Origin: Arthrobacter sp. ISL-5
GTDB lineage: Bacteria; Actinomycetota; Actinomycetes; Actinomycetales; Micrococcaceae
Length of the DNA: 64,000 nucleotides
Assembly: GCF_018613835.1 (NCBI RefSeq)
Contig: NZ_JAGGPM010000043.1
Location: 62,001-126,000, forward strand
Reading direction: 5' to 3'
Below, in pieces: positions 1 to 9,032 of this stretch. The notes beneath the pieces are model-generated. The model was not told the origin of the DNA. It saw nothing but the letters and a program-made list of their open reading frames with translations, and made no database searches. A program made the translations under genes and the position numbers. Positions within the stretch are counted from its first letter, which is position 1. Each line of letters begins with the position of its first letter.

Positions 1-199
1 AGCGCATGATCCTGTCGTTGGGGATGTCGCTCCAGAGGAGCTGGCGCCCGTCGCCGAACCAGACGGGCCCTTCGGCCCATCGGAATCCGGTGGCGAGTCG
101 TTCGACCTTTGCCAGGACTACTACGTATTTCTGGAAGCGTTCATCGAGGACCCGGACGGCGGGGTCGGGGAACCTGTCCGCGGGGCGCCAGTCGTTCAC
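1..199 (-). CDS. SMP-30/gluconolactonase family protein, N-terminal part
   Basis: This is the first 66 codons of a gene that runs off the left edge of the window. The residues RWAEGPVWFGDGRQLLWSDI match the opening beta-propeller blade of SMP-30/gluconolactonase/LRE proteins, calcium-dependent lactonases that open sugar lactones. The start is GTG, preceded by a strong GAGGAGG ribosome binding site, and it overlaps the stop of the upstream aldolase gene by 4 nt (GTGA), which suggests translational coupling. With the neighbouring SDR and aldolase it would fit non-phosphorylative sugar-acid breakdown; the substrate is not visible. Confidence 0.8.
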   Translation of the reverse strand, partial: MNDWRPADRFPDPAVRVLDERFQKYVVVLAKVERLATGFRWAEGPVWFGDGRQLLWSDIPNDRIMR

Positions 200-984
200 G
201 ACGCGGCCTCCTCTGCGACGCCCCCGCCCAGTCCGTCGACGATCTGGGCTGCACCGCTGTTGACGATGGAGGTATCTGTGGCGACGCCGACAACGTGGAT
301 GCCCTGGGTGAGCCTTGACTTGGCTTCGCGCTGGTTGAGGGTGAGGTAGCCTGCGGGTTTGTTGATGGCGCGCAGCCGGCGGAAGGCGTCCTCGATGGCT
401 GCCTGGACCTCGGGATGCTGGGTCTCTCCGAGGTGGCCGAGGGATGCGGCGAGGTCCGCTGGGCCTATGAAGATGCCGTCCACGCCCGGTACGGCCGCAA
501 TCTTTTCCAGATTCTTGAGGCCGGTTGTGGTTTCAATCTGGACGAGGATGCAGATATCTGCTGCCGCGGTTTTCAGGTAGGCCGTGTTCTGGCCATAGTC
601 TGCTGCCCGGGAGCTGCCTGAGACACCTCGCACGCCTTCGGGCGCGTAGCGGGTGTAGCTGACGGCGGCGGCGGCGGCTTCGGCTGTGTCCACGGAAGGG
701 ATGAGGAGGTTACGGGCGCCGGCGTCGAGCAGACGTTTGATGAGGACCATGTCAGACCAGGCGGGGCGGACGATAGCGCCGACTCCGCTGTTGTCAAGTA
801 CACGCAGTTGGGAGATGACGTCGGCCATCTCGGTGGGCGAGTGCTCTGTGTCGATCATTACCCAGTCGAATCCCCACCCGGCCAAAAGCTCGATGAGAGA
901 GGCACAGTTGAGGGTCGCGAACAGGCCCATCTGCTGCTCACGGGCCAGCAGGCGGCGTTTAAAGTGGTTCTCTGTCGTCGTCAT
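196..984 (-). CDS. HpcH/HpaI family aldolase
   Basis: A 262-aa class II, metal-dependent pyruvate aldolase of the HpcH/HpaI/citrate-lyase-beta family. Such enzymes cleave 2-keto-3-deoxy sugar acids or 4-hydroxy-2-oxo diacids into pyruvate and an aldehyde. Family landmarks are the strand ending in DTEHSP near residue 47, the catalytic-arginine region IVRPAW near residue 72, VQIETTTGL around 148-156 (metal-ligand Glu) and IFIGPADLAASLG around 171-183 (metal-ligand Asp). The length is normal. It lies in a compact minus-strand operon with an IclR regulator, SDR and lactonase. The exact substrate (rhamnonate, fuconate or an aromatic-acid intermediate) cannot be decided from sequence. Confidence 0.88.
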   Translation of the reverse strand: MTTTENHFKRRLLAREQQMGLFATLNCASLIELLAGWGFDWVMIDTEHSPTEMADVISQLRVLDNSGVGAIVRPAWSDMVLIKRLLDAGARNLLIPSVDTAEAAAAAVSYTRYAPEGVRGVSGSSRAADYGQNTAYLKTAAADICILVQIETTTGLKNLEKIAAVPGVDGIFIGPADLAASLGHLGETQHPEVQAAIEDAFRRLRAINKPAGYLTLNQREAKSRLTQGIHVVGVATDTSIVNSGAAQIVDGLGGGVAEEAAS

Positions 985-993
985 GGTGTTGTC

Positions 994-1848
994 CTAAGAA
1001 TGGTTGGTCAGGGGGATGGTGTCGACGGAGTCGGCCAGGGCACGGGAGAGCGTCGCCGCGATCTGCAGCACTCGGGGGGAGCTGGTTGCGACGAGTTCGT
1101 CGATGGTCATCCGAGATGCGTCTACGGTCAGACTCACGGCGGCGACGGGCACCTTGGCGGAGTTGAAGATCGGCGCGGCAACGGTTCGGAGGCCGTAGGC
1201 GTTTTCACCGTCGGAGACGGCATAGCCACGTTCGCGGACCTCGACCAGGCGGGCCAGGAGATCGGGGAGTTCAGTCAGGGTTCGTTCGGAAAGCTTCCGG
1301 CGTTCTGTTCCTTCGAGCACCTGGATCTGCGTAGTCTCGGGCAGAAACGCGAGGATGGCATGTCCGAGTGCGGCCGCGTAGGCCTGGACGCGCCGGCCGG
1401 GCCTGATGTCTACATTGTGCCGGGCGACCCCGTTGTCGAATCGCTGGAGGTAGAGGATGTCTGATCCCTCCAGGGTGCCCAGCGACGCGGCATCGGCAAC
1501 GTCGGGCACACAGTCTTCCAGCAGCGGGGCCGCGTGCTCCCAGAGGTCCTGGGAGGACAGGGCGATGAAACCGAGTTCCAGGCATTTGAGGCTCAGCCTG
1601 AAACGCTTGCTCGGAACACTGGTGAGATAACCGAGGCCCAGGAGAGTGTTTAGGAGACGGTACGCCGTTCCGCGGTCCAGATCAGTGGCCGCAGCGACTT
1701 CGCTGACGGTCATGACCGGTGAGGTGGGTTGGAAGGCCTTCAGCACGGCGAATGCTTTGGCAACCGAGTGCACGACATTCTTTGGATTGTCGCTTCCCGG
1801 CGCCCGCCGGGCGGATTCGGGAAGATGCTTCGTATTTGTCTGTGTCAT
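994..1848 (-). CDS. IclR family transcriptional regulator
   Basis: A 284-aa regulator with an N-terminal winged helix-turn-helix (about residues 25-90: VAKAFAVLKAF, TVSEVAAATDLDRGTAYRLLNTL) and a C-terminal IclR effector-binding domain (about 105-275). The family controls catabolic operons for aromatic or sugar acids and is often the local regulator. Its ATG overlaps the stop of the upstream SDR gene (ATGA at 1845-1848), and the aldolase gene starts 9 nt after its end. It is therefore co-transcribed with its likely targets, and autoregulation is plausible. Confidence 0.9.
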   Translation of the reverse strand: MTQTNTKHLPESARRAPGSDNPKNVVHSVAKAFAVLKAFQPTSPVMTVSEVAAATDLDRGTAYRLLNTLLGLGYLTSVPSKRFRLSLKCLELGFIALSSQDLWEHAAPLLEDCVPDVADAASLGTLEGSDILYLQRFDNGVARHNVDIRPGRRVQAYAAALGHAILAFLPETTQIQVLEGTERRKLSERTLTELPDLLARLVEVRERGYAVSDGENAYGLRTVAAPIFNSAKVPVAAVSLTVDASRMTIDELVATSSPRVLQIAATLSRALADSVDTIPLTNHS

Positions 1849-2594
1849 GAGTCGAAGAGCTTAATCGTGGAGAGGCCGCCGTCGAGCGTCAGCACGGAGC
1901 CGACGCTCGAACGGTTACCTGGGCGGGCGAGAAACAGGACAGCGTGGGCAACTTCATCAGCGGTGACCATGTAGCCGGTGGGCTGGCGGTCGTTGTAGAC
2001 CGCCAGCTGTGCTTCCGGGTCGGGGGCCTGCTCGACGAGGCGTGTGATGAACGGGGTATCAACGGTGCCGGGTGAAACCGCGTTGACAAGGATGCCCTCG
2101 GACACGAGATCGGCGGCCATGGCCCGGGTCATGCCCTCTATGGCACCTTTGGTACCGGAATAGAGCACGCGGTTTCGCAGACCGGTAGTCGCGGTGCACG
2201 AGGACATGTTCACTATCCGCGCCGCCTTGGAGCGTCGAAGGTAGGGCAGCGCGGAGCGTGTCACGCGGACATAGCCCAGCACGTTCACGTCGAAGACCTT
2301 GGCCCAATCTTCCAGAGGGCCCTGTTCGACAGCTGCCGGATAGCTGACCCCTGCGTTGTTCACCAGAACGTCGAGGCCGGCGCTTTCGCAGAACGAATTG
2401 ACGGCGGCGTCGACCGCTGCAGGGTCCGCCACGTCAACGGCGTAGCCCCGGCATCGGGCGGGTGCGCCGTCGAGATCCTTATCCAGGATCCCCACGATCG
2501 CTCCCTCCTCGATGAAGGCTTCGGCAACAGCATGGCCTATGCCTGATGCGCCTCCCGTGACCAGCACGGTCAGTCCGGCAAATTCATTCTTCAC
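1845..2594 (-). CDS. SDR family NAD(P)-dependent oxidoreductase
   Basis: A 249-aa classical short-chain dehydrogenase. Visible motifs are the TGGASGIG dinucleotide-binding loop (residues 14-21), NNAG (about 78), a Ser in the NMSSC segment, and the catalytic YSGTK (Tyr-x-x-x-Lys) near residues 145-149. The motif SPGTVDTPF is typical of the family. The start is GTG with a GAAGGA ribosome binding site. Placed between an MHS transporter and an aldolase, it probably oxidises an imported sugar, sugar acid or hydroxy acid. An L-rhamnose or L-fucose type dehydrogenase is one option but is not proven. Confidence 0.88.
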   Translation of the reverse strand: MKNEFAGLTVLVTGGASGIGHAVAEAFIEEGAIVGILDKDLDGAPARCRGYAVDVADPAAVDAAVNSFCESAGLDVLVNNAGVSYPAAVEQGPLEDWAKVFDVNVLGYVRVTRSALPYLRRSKAARIVNMSSCTATTGLRNRVLYSGTKGAIEGMTRAMAADLVSEGILVNAVSPGTVDTPFITRLVEQAPDPEAQLAVYNDRQPTGYMVTADEVAHAVLFLARPGNRSSVGSVLTLDGGLSTIKLFDS

Positions 2595-2638
2595 TTCTGG
2601 TGTCCTTCACGGTCCGGGGAGATGGATGCGGCGAGTGG

Positions 2639-4030
2639 CTATTTGACGTGCTGCGGGGCGGGGCTTACTGCCTCGTGGCTGTCGTCATACGAAAGACTCC
2701 ACTGTTCGTCTTTGTTCTGCGTGTGGAAACCTTTTCGCTTGGTCGGTGCAACGGCACCCTTGGCGAATACCGTCCCGATGATGGAGACGACCTGCCAGAA
2801 GGCGAGGAAGGCGATGACGAATCCGGCACCGCCGCCGGCGAAGAGGATCAGCGCTGAAGCGATCAGCGGCGTCAGCCCCGAGACCGCTACCCCGTTGAAC
2901 TCACGTGCAACGGCAACACCAGTGAGCCGGAACCGCGTTTCGAACAATTCCACGAGGAAGGCGCCCTGGGGGCCAAAGGTCGATCCGAGTCCGATGCCGT
3001 AGGCGACGGACATGGCCAGGATGATGAGCCCCGTGTCCTTCGTCTCAAGGAGGGCGAAGAACGGATAGGCGAAAAGAATCATGAAGATGCCGCCCCCGAT
3101 CATCACTGCCCGGCGACCGACCCGGTCAGACAGTGCCCCGAAGATGGGCGTGCAAATCATGCCGGCAACGGCGGCCGCCACGAGGCCAATAGTTGCCACG
3201 TCCGGGGACAGGCCCAGGGTGGTGACGATGAAACCCACGGCGAAGACATCGACGATGGAACCGGTGGCGTTGAGGCCAGAGATCGAGAGGAAGCCCATGA
3301 AAAGATCCCGGGGACGTTCGCGGAAGACCTGCAGGAACGGTACCTTCGGGATCTCCTTCGCCTCGAGCTCGGCAATGAATGCCGGAGTTTCACTGAGGCG
3401 GTAGCGGAAGTACAGCGCCACGGCAAGGAAGACGGCGCTTGCCAGGAAGGGAACCCTCCAGCCCCACGCAGCAAATTCAGCATCTGTGGTGAATGCGGCA
3501 ATGACGGCGAACGCTCCGGACGCCAGGAGCAGTCCGCCGGAAGTCATGGCGCAGGCGATCGCCGTGAAGAATCCGCGGCGTGCCGCAGGAGCAAATTCGG
3601 CGATGAAGGTGATGCCGCCGGCCAGTTCGGCGCCGGCCCCGAAGCCTTGTGCGATAAGAAGGACGACGAGCAGGATCGGGGCCCAGACTCCGACCATGTC
3701 GTATGTCGGGAGTACGCCAATGAGTACAGTCGAGACACCCATCAGGGTCAGGGCGAAAATCATGACCGGCTTGCGCCCGAACCTGTCGCCCAGGTTGCCC
3801 AGGATAATTCCGCCCAAAGGCCGTACGAGGGAGCCAACCGCGAAGGCGGCAAACGCGGCCAGGGTTCCTGCGGCGGGATCCAGAGTGGGAAAGAACAGGT
3901 CGTTCAGGACCAGCCCTGCGACAATTCCGTACAGCGCGAAGCCATACCATTCGATAATCGTGCCGACCGCTGCTCCGGCCGTTGCGCGCCACAGGTCACC
4001 TGTGGTCACTTCATTTACATCTGCGGACAC
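2639..4030 (-). CDS. MFS transporter, metabolite:H+ symporter (MHS) type
   Basis: A 463-aa integral membrane protein with about 12 predicted helices. The opening GTIIEWYGFALYG, the loop GNLGDRFGRKPVM between helices 2 and 3, and GAEL/AEFAP sequences are hallmarks of the MHS group (shikimate, citrate, alpha-ketoglutarate and proline/betaine symporters). It would import an organic acid or sugar acid with protons. The start is GTG, 7 nt after GGAGG. It is the first gene of the minus-strand catabolic operon, 44 nt before the SDR gene. The cytoplasmic C-terminus is a short charged tail. Confidence 0.88.
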   Translation of the reverse strand: MSADVNEVTTGDLWRATAGAAVGTIIEWYGFALYGIVAGLVLNDLFFPTLDPAAGTLAAFAAFAVGSLVRPLGGIILGNLGDRFGRKPVMIFALTLMGVSTVLIGVLPTYDMVGVWAPILLVVLLIAQGFGAGAELAGGITFIAEFAPAARRGFFTAIACAMTSGGLLLASGAFAVIAAFTTDAEFAAWGWRVPFLASAVFLAVALYFRYRLSETPAFIAELEAKEIPKVPFLQVFRERPRDLFMGFLSISGLNATGSIVDVFAVGFIVTTLGLSPDVATIGLVAAAVAGMICTPIFGALSDRVGRRAVMIGGGIFMILFAYPFFALLETKDTGLIILAMSVAYGIGLGSTFGPQGAFLVELFETRFRLTGVAVAREFNGVAVSGLTPLIASALILFAGGGAGFVIAFLAFWQVVSIIGTVFAKGAVAPTKRKGFHTQNKDEQWSLSYDDSHEAVSPAPQHVK

Positions 4031-4274
4031 TTGTTTTCCTCCATCGACATTGACGGGCGATCCAAGGCGCGTGGCGCTGGATGCTCAAGGGGTGTGAGGA
4101 ATGTCCGTCCCACAGATCAGATTGATCGGATTGCGAACAAAGGTTCGCTTATTCCAAGTTTCCATTAAAACCACCGACATGTCAAAGTGCTCGTTTCCGG
4201 AGCGCTCACAGGCAAGAACGAAGGCGAATGACCTGGCAGACGCCGTGTTGGAAGCGATCGAAGACACCGCATGC

Positions 4275-5280
4275 TTAATTGCGGCTAGAGACATGTTCCA
4301 AGCCAGTCCTGCGGGCCCGTTCGATAACCCTCAACACCTCGACGCTGTTCTGAGGGTCGACAGGGGGACGATCGCCTGTCAGCAGGGAATGGGCGAGTTT
4401 GGCATAGAACAGCGGGTAGCTGCCTCGCTCTGCGGGCACCTGCGTGAGGGAACCAACGGTTCCAAGCGACCCCCAGGTGTCGGGGCCTTCGACTCCATAT
4501 GCAGAGTCCGTCGGCAGGACTCCTGCCGCCAAGATCGCTTCCTGTCCGTCAAGGCCCCACTTTGTGTAGCCTGCTTTTGAGCCTAGGACTTGGAAGCGGG
4601 GCCCTGCTGTGGGGCGTGGCTGTTCATCCACAGGCGGGAACGGGTGCCCGATTCGTGGAGTAGCGACACAAACGCGGCCTGATCGGCATCCGACCTCGCA
4701 GAATCGAACCGCGAAATTTCACCATAGACATCGACGACGGGGCCGAACAGTTCTATCGCCTGATCGATGAGGTGGGCGCCCAGATCGTGCAGGATTCCAC
4801 CGCCCTCGTTCAAACTGGCTTCGCCGCGCCAGTTCCCAAATCCTTCAGGCATCCACCATTCGAACCTGGACTCGAAGGTATGGACGTCTCCCAGCTCTCC
4901 ATCCTCGATCAACCGCCGGAGCGTCAGGAAATCCCCGTCCCACCTTCTGTTCTGGAAGACAGTGAGGCTGACTCCCTCGTCAGCCGCCGTCGAAATCAGT
5001 TCCTCAGCGTCGGTTGAAGCCGGCACGACGGGCTTGTCAACAACGACGGCCAACTTACGGCGAAAGGCTTCAAGCGCGAGATTCTTGTGGGTGCCCGGCG
5101 GCGTTCCCAGGACAACGAGATCCAGCTCCAGTTCTCTAGAGTCAATTCGGGCAAACATTTCTTCCGCTGTTGGGATCAAGAGAGTATCTGGATAGCTGGC
5201 TTGGGCGTTCCTGGCCCGCTCGGCTTGTGAAGTAACGACGGCGGTCAGCGAGTAGGCGGAATCCGCCGCGACCAGTGTGC
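4275..5280 (-). pseudogene. Degraded Gfo/Idh/MocA oxidoreductase
   Basis: Two overlapping minus-strand frames together spell a Gfo/Idh/MocA oxidoreductase. The upstream frame holds LVVLGTPPGTHKNLA, the conserved VDKPV lysine motif (normally EKP) and GGGILHDLGAHLIDQ. Near 4600-4625 the reading frame breaks, and the other frame continues with the sandwich-domain end (GPRFQVLGSKAGYTKWG to the stop at 4275). The 5' end is also lost: homology begins at about LVAAD near 5280, so the GxGxxG Rossmann loop is missing. At least one frameshift plus an N-terminal deletion argues for a pseudogene. It is unrelated to the intact Gfo/Idh genes at 12.6-14.9 kb beyond family membership. Confidence 0.75.
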
Positions 5281-5378
5281 ATCGCGGGGTGAGGCGGGTA
5301 GACGACTCCAGGACAACCCGGTCACCCGGTCGCGGCCATTCCGGGTGTCCATCTGCGACGTCGCGCTTGCCGCCGACT

Positions 5379-5720
5379 CTACCGGTACAGCGACCTGGCG
5401 TTCTGCCCAAAGACCGCGCGGAATGCCGTGACGAACGCGCTGGGAGAGACCACCAGCCGCAGCGCTGGCTGTCTGGCTCACATACCCCCAGCGAGCATCA
5501 GAGTCGCCAGGTGCAGCCGGAGGTGGCTGTGCCACACGGTGTGGCCCATGCTGACATCGTCGCGGAACAACCGGGAGAGCGTGCGCTCGCTCGCCCCGAC
5601 CCGGCGGCCGAGCTCGGCCAGGCCGGGGGAGACGGTGCGAGGATCCATTCCAGGTCGGCCAGATTCAGCGCGACATTGCGGAGGCGGCGACTCCATCGCA
5701 GTGCCGGAGATCGCCAACAC
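5379..5720 (-). pseudogene. AraC-family regulator C-terminus, frameshifted
   Basis: The C-terminal DNA-binding domain of an AraC/XylS regulator is recognisable across three frames: GLAELGRRVGASERTLSRLF then LRLHLATLMLAGGM (first HTH), SQTA in a second frame, and PSAFVTAFRAVFGQ (second HTH) in a third frame, ending at TAG 5379-5381. At least two frameshifts interrupt it, and the N-terminal effector domain is absent. Similar two-helix ends occur in cupin-type AraC regulators. It lies directly upstream of the broken Gfo/Idh gene, so the whole stretch looks like decayed accessory DNA. Confidence 0.65.
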
Positions 5721-6675
5721 ATGAGCATGTGGTGGCGAGGGCGATATTGGCGTGCTGGCACGGATCTGAAGCTCGCTTTTCGCTCGTTTACGAGCACATC
5801 ACGAGGCCGATACACACTCCTCCGGGAGTAGGCAAGACGATGCACGTTCGGTGGGACGGCGAATTTCGCCCGATCGCGACGACGCCGCGCCGCGGTGACC
5901 ATTCGAGTCTGTCCACTCCGATTCCCGGGTGACAGCATTTCGGGAGACAATTGGCGGCGCACCTGTTGACGGCGGCCACCTCCGGACACGGGTAATCGTG
6001 ACCGAACTCGAGCCCGCGTCTCACGGGAGGATCATCCATGCGCCCGATTGCTCCTACGTCAGTCGGCCGCTGGTTGGTTGAGCGAGCACGGTGCGACCTG
6101 GGCCCATGCCGACCCACCTCGTTCTTAAACGTTCGTCAATCAGGCTCCTCTCAAATGGTCTCTCGCAAGGGCGCTATCGTCCTCCGGTCAAGCTCGGCCC
6201 GGTCGACTTGATCGCCGTGCCAGGGGCCGAGAACCTTGCCTGAACAGGGGAAACACGGGCCTGAGCCGACCCATCCGACCCATCTCCTGTATTAACATTC
6301 ACTGGCACGAATGACTGAAAATTTACATGGGTTCGAATTGGGCAATTTCGCACATTTCTGCAGGTCAAACTGTTCTTGGTACCCATCTCTGGAGAATAGT
6401 TAGTGGCCCACCAAAGTTGAGCTTAGATGTGCTTCACGCGCACCGCTGAGACTTCACTCGACGCGAAATCCTGCTCACCACCACCGGGGCCGCGGCTCTT
6501 GAGAGTCGCACCCTCACCGGCGAAAGTTGGTGGTGGGTTTCGCGGCCCTGCCGCGCCACAAGCCTAAGCACAGGGGCCGTTCAGGGGTTGAGAGTTGGTG
6601 CGACTCTGACGATCTTCAGGCCGCGCCTATGCATCACGGGTCCAGAGGGGTTCACGAGTCCAGGCCCGGTCACGG
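5721..6675. other. Gene-poor stretch, no supportable gene
   Basis: No reading frame here shows a recognisable domain or coding-like conservation on either strand. The part around 6290-6420 is more AT-rich than its surroundings. I see no IS ends, tRNA or clear terminator. It continues the decayed region that starts with the broken AraC and Gfo/Idh genes. Confidence 0.5.
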
Positions 6676-6834
6676 TTATTCCGGATGTCCATCTAGAACG
6701 TCGAGCATGCCGTCGGCTCTGCCGGTTCTGGTCAATCCCAGGTCTGCCGGCACCAGCAGCGGCCTTCCTTGTCGTCCTGGATGGACGAGGACTCGTTCCT
6801 CTCCGAGCATGATGATGTCTTCGCAGCTAAGCAT
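6676..6834 (-). CDS. Possible 52-aa small protein or gene remnant
   Basis: A short frame reads MLSCEDIIMLGEERVLVHPG and ends with LDVLDGHPE. Its 3' part (about 6660-6730) is about 80 percent similar to DNA at 5310-5385 behind the AraC remnant, and its 5' flank (6814-6891) resembles 36673-36751. The frame is therefore part of a diverged, repeated sequence family. No known domain is recognised, and no good ribosome binding site is seen. It may be a remnant of a longer gene rather than a working small protein. Confidence 0.2.
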   Translation of the reverse strand: MLSCEDIIMLGEERVLVHPGRQGRPLLVPADLGLTRTGRADGMLDVLDGHPE

Positions 6835-6891
6835 GGGTCCAGTTCAGCATCAGCGGCGGCTGCCGGTAGCGGTGTCGTGGTGTCTGTGGAA
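6814..6891. repeat. Diverged repeat, copy A
   Basis: This 78-bp stretch aligns with 36673-36751 at roughly 82 percent identity with one indel. The longest shared run is TGGTGTCTGTGGAA. Read on the minus strand, both copies could encode a related peptide (STDTTTPLPAA here, STDTKTPLPAA in the other copy), so they may be remnants of one gene family rather than non-coding repeats. Confidence 0.5.
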
Positions 6892-7358
6892 TGAAGACCG
6901 ATGGGACTGCCGCGAGCCTACGCATCGTCTTTCCTGCTCCATCATGCTGGATAGATGTAGACGTCGTGAGTGGTGGCGGCCCGTATTTACGCGGTGTCGT
7001 TACGGCTCGCAAGCATTGTCTATAACCCACATGCGCTCACCTCCGGGTCTATGTCCTTAAGCGTGTATGCGTGAAGGTATACGAGCGGTGGCCGACTTGC
7101 CGTCAAACATGCGCGCGACATTCATCGCGGAAGCAGCGCCAGCCCGAGCTCGGCCGAGCTGTGCCCGGGCTCGCCGTGGGCGACGTGCAGCGGTGAGCGC
7201 GGACCTCGACGCGGCGATGAAGGCCAGCGGGTGCTCGATGTCACATCTCTCGTCATGTTTGTTACTCATTGTCGCCAGTCCAGCTTGCGGTGTCTTGCGC
7301 CCACTGTCGGAGATGATGGTTAGAACGGCAAATGATCCGAAGAAAGAAATGGGGCGGA
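6892..7358. other. Gene-poor stretch upstream of the DUF3223 gene
   Basis: No supportable gene is seen on either strand; the longer open frames are low-complexity arginine/alanine shadows. The stretch separates the decayed region from the intact DUF3223 gene and presumably contains its promoter, which I could not identify with confidence. Confidence 0.4.
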
Positions 7359-8006
7359 ATGGCAAGGTATGTGGTGGGCGAATTCTCCTTCGCAAAGAAG
7401 GGGGAGGTCGAGCAACTCCTTAGATCAGTGCTGGAGGAGCTGGAAGTCGGTGCGTTGGTCACGGATCCTTTCGTGGCTGATCTCCTCACAGCCTTGGCCA
7501 GAGAGCACCCCGCGGCAACGGATAAAGTCGGCGCGGGGATTGAACAGTGGGTTGTCGCCTCGAACAGGGACCTCGGATACACGTCGAAGGGATTTCGCGC
7601 TAAGCAACTGGGCCGGGACGAGCCTGTTCGCTTCAGCTACACCGACGTCTTAAGGCCGCCGAAGCAACGAGCACTAGTGGCTGAGGCCCTCACGCAAGAG
7701 GCTTTGGATATCACCCGACGGTTCCGGACGGAAGCTTTTGCTGGCGGCCCCGTTCATTGTGCTCTCACTGGGAAGATGATCCCAGACATGACCATGGCTG
7801 ATGCCGTCCACCTCACTCCACCTAGAGGGCAGCTGCACGAGACGTTCTTGGAGTCGGAAGGACTGACCTACGAGTCGGTGGAGCTGGTGAAGCATCCGGT
7901 CGAGTCCGGATACCGGCTAGTTGATCGGGAACTGGCTGACCGGTGGAGGAACTTTCAGGAAGAACACCTGGGCGGGTTGGCGATCGTCTTTCGTCGCGAG
8001 CATTAA
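7359..8006 (+). CDS. DUF3223 (DCL-like) domain protein
   Basis: A 215-aa protein whose first half matches the DUF3223/DCL pattern: FSFAKKGEVEQLLRSVLEE, a short acidic stretch, LLTALAREHPAATDKVGAGI, then a strand block ending in FSYTDVLRPP. DCL is best known from plant organelle rRNA maturation, and bacterial members are uncharacterised. The second half (after residue 100) includes CALTGKMI and a WRNFQEEH ending. This layout resembles restriction-nuclease-like bacterial DUF3223 proteins, but no catalytic motif is certain. The start at 7359 (MARYVV) is preferred; an in-frame ATG at 7332 would add nine residues. It is monocistronic. Confidence 0.7.
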   Translation: MARYVVGEFSFAKKGEVEQLLRSVLEELEVGALVTDPFVADLLTALAREHPAATDKVGAGIEQWVVASNRDLGYTSKGFRAKQLGRDEPVRFSYTDVLRPPKQRALVAEALTQEALDITRRFRTEAFAGGPVHCALTGKMIPDMTMADAVHLTPPRGQLHETFLESEGLTYESVELVKHPVESGYRLVDRELADRWRNFQEEHLGGLAIVFRREH

Positions 8007-8219
8007 GGCCTAGCTCTCGTTCCCCGTGTCGGCGAGCTGAATTCGAAACGGTCCGCCGCATCCAAGATGGATTCCTCGGAGCGCGGCCCCCGTTATGCCG
8101 TCTTCGGCATAGGCGTGCCCCATCGGGCCGGCAGTTTGCATGCGCGTCGCGGGCAACTGCTGTTCCAACCTTTTGTAGCCTTGTCTATTTGGGAATGTCA
8201 AAGCCTCATACCTTCCAGC

Positions 8220-8714
8220 TCAGCGCTTGGGCGGGAGGTCCTTGATGTCCTCGTGGGCAGTCCAGATCCGGCTGAGTACCATGAGAACGTTCATGATCAG
8301 GTGAACGACAAGTCCCACGAGTATGCCCACCCAAAGCGGCTCGAGCGCGGTATTTGGTTTCTGCGTGGCGGCGGCTGAGGCTAAGAGAACAACGAGAACC
8401 AGCCCCGTGATCACGGTCCAAGCTGCGTTGGTCATCAGTTCGTCAACAGTCCGAGCAAGCTGCTGCTCGGGACGAATCTTCTCATCGCGTCGGATCTTAA
8501 CGCTGAAATTGAACACATTGACCAAGAGCGCGACGAGTAAGCCGGAAAACACCGACGCCCCGGTCAGTAGACTCCCCACCGAATACACCGCCGGACCCCA
8601 GACTGCGGACAGCACTCCGATGCCGATAGCTGCGCGTGTTTTCAGGAAGTCGAGGAAGCTGATTGCGTGCACGATGGGGTGAGTCCATGAAAGGCCAACC
8701 CGCCTTCGATCCAC
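8220..8714 (-). CDS. Hypothetical four-helix membrane protein
   Basis: A 164-aa protein with about four hydrophobic segments (roughly residues 28-48, 52-72, 94-114, 124-146). A charged cytoplasmic loop, IRRDEKIRPEQQLARTVDEL, lies between helices 2 and 3, and a short hydrophilic tail ends in DLPPKR. No family motif is recognised. There is no operon partner: the neighbours are a DUF3223 gene on the other strand and a distant GH30 gene. It is called coding because the hydrophobic pattern is regular and the frame is clean. Confidence 0.55.
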   Translation of the reverse strand: MDRRRVGLSWTHPIVHAISFLDFLKTRAAIGIGVLSAVWGPAVYSVGSLLTGASVFSGLLVALLVNVFNFSVKIRRDEKIRPEQQLARTVDELMTNAAWTVITGLVLVVLLASAAATQKPNTALEPLWVGILVGLVVHLIMNVLMVLSRIWTAHEDIKDLPPKR

Positions 8715-9032
8715 GCCATTTCCGTTTGGCGGGAAAGGCCAACGAAACTATCCAGAACGGAGGAGATGGTCCTCTAGGCACCCTGGCGTCCGCTGGTATC
8801 ACTCCGGTTCCAGGGTGCCCCGTCCTGGGCTGGGCCCGGAGGAGGTTTCGACAATACGCCGGGAGACCATGACGGGCCTGTTCAAGAACGAGGCCCGTCA
8901 TGGTCTCCGTTTTGGATCACAGCGCTGAAGGCTGAAGGCCGAATACTACGTGATCGAGGTCGTGTTCGAGTGGTCCACTGACACCACCAGGCTCTGCCTT
9001 CTTTCCTCAGACACCAATGATCGTCACGAGAC
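8715..9032. other. Intergenic region holding a strong hairpin
   Basis: No gene is seen in this 318-bp gap. Its main content is the 18-bp perfect inverted repeat at 8862-8908 (listed separately), which lies downstream of the GH30 operon on the minus strand. Confidence 0.6.
8862..8908. terminator. 18-bp perfect stem-loop, probable terminator
   Basis: The arms GGAGACCATGACGGGCCT (8862-8879) and its exact reverse complement (8891-8908) enclose an 11-nt loop. On the plus strand GTTTTGG follows. It sits 125 bp beyond the GH30 stop on the minus strand, so it probably ends the carbohydrate operon; it could act in both directions. Confidence 0.65.
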
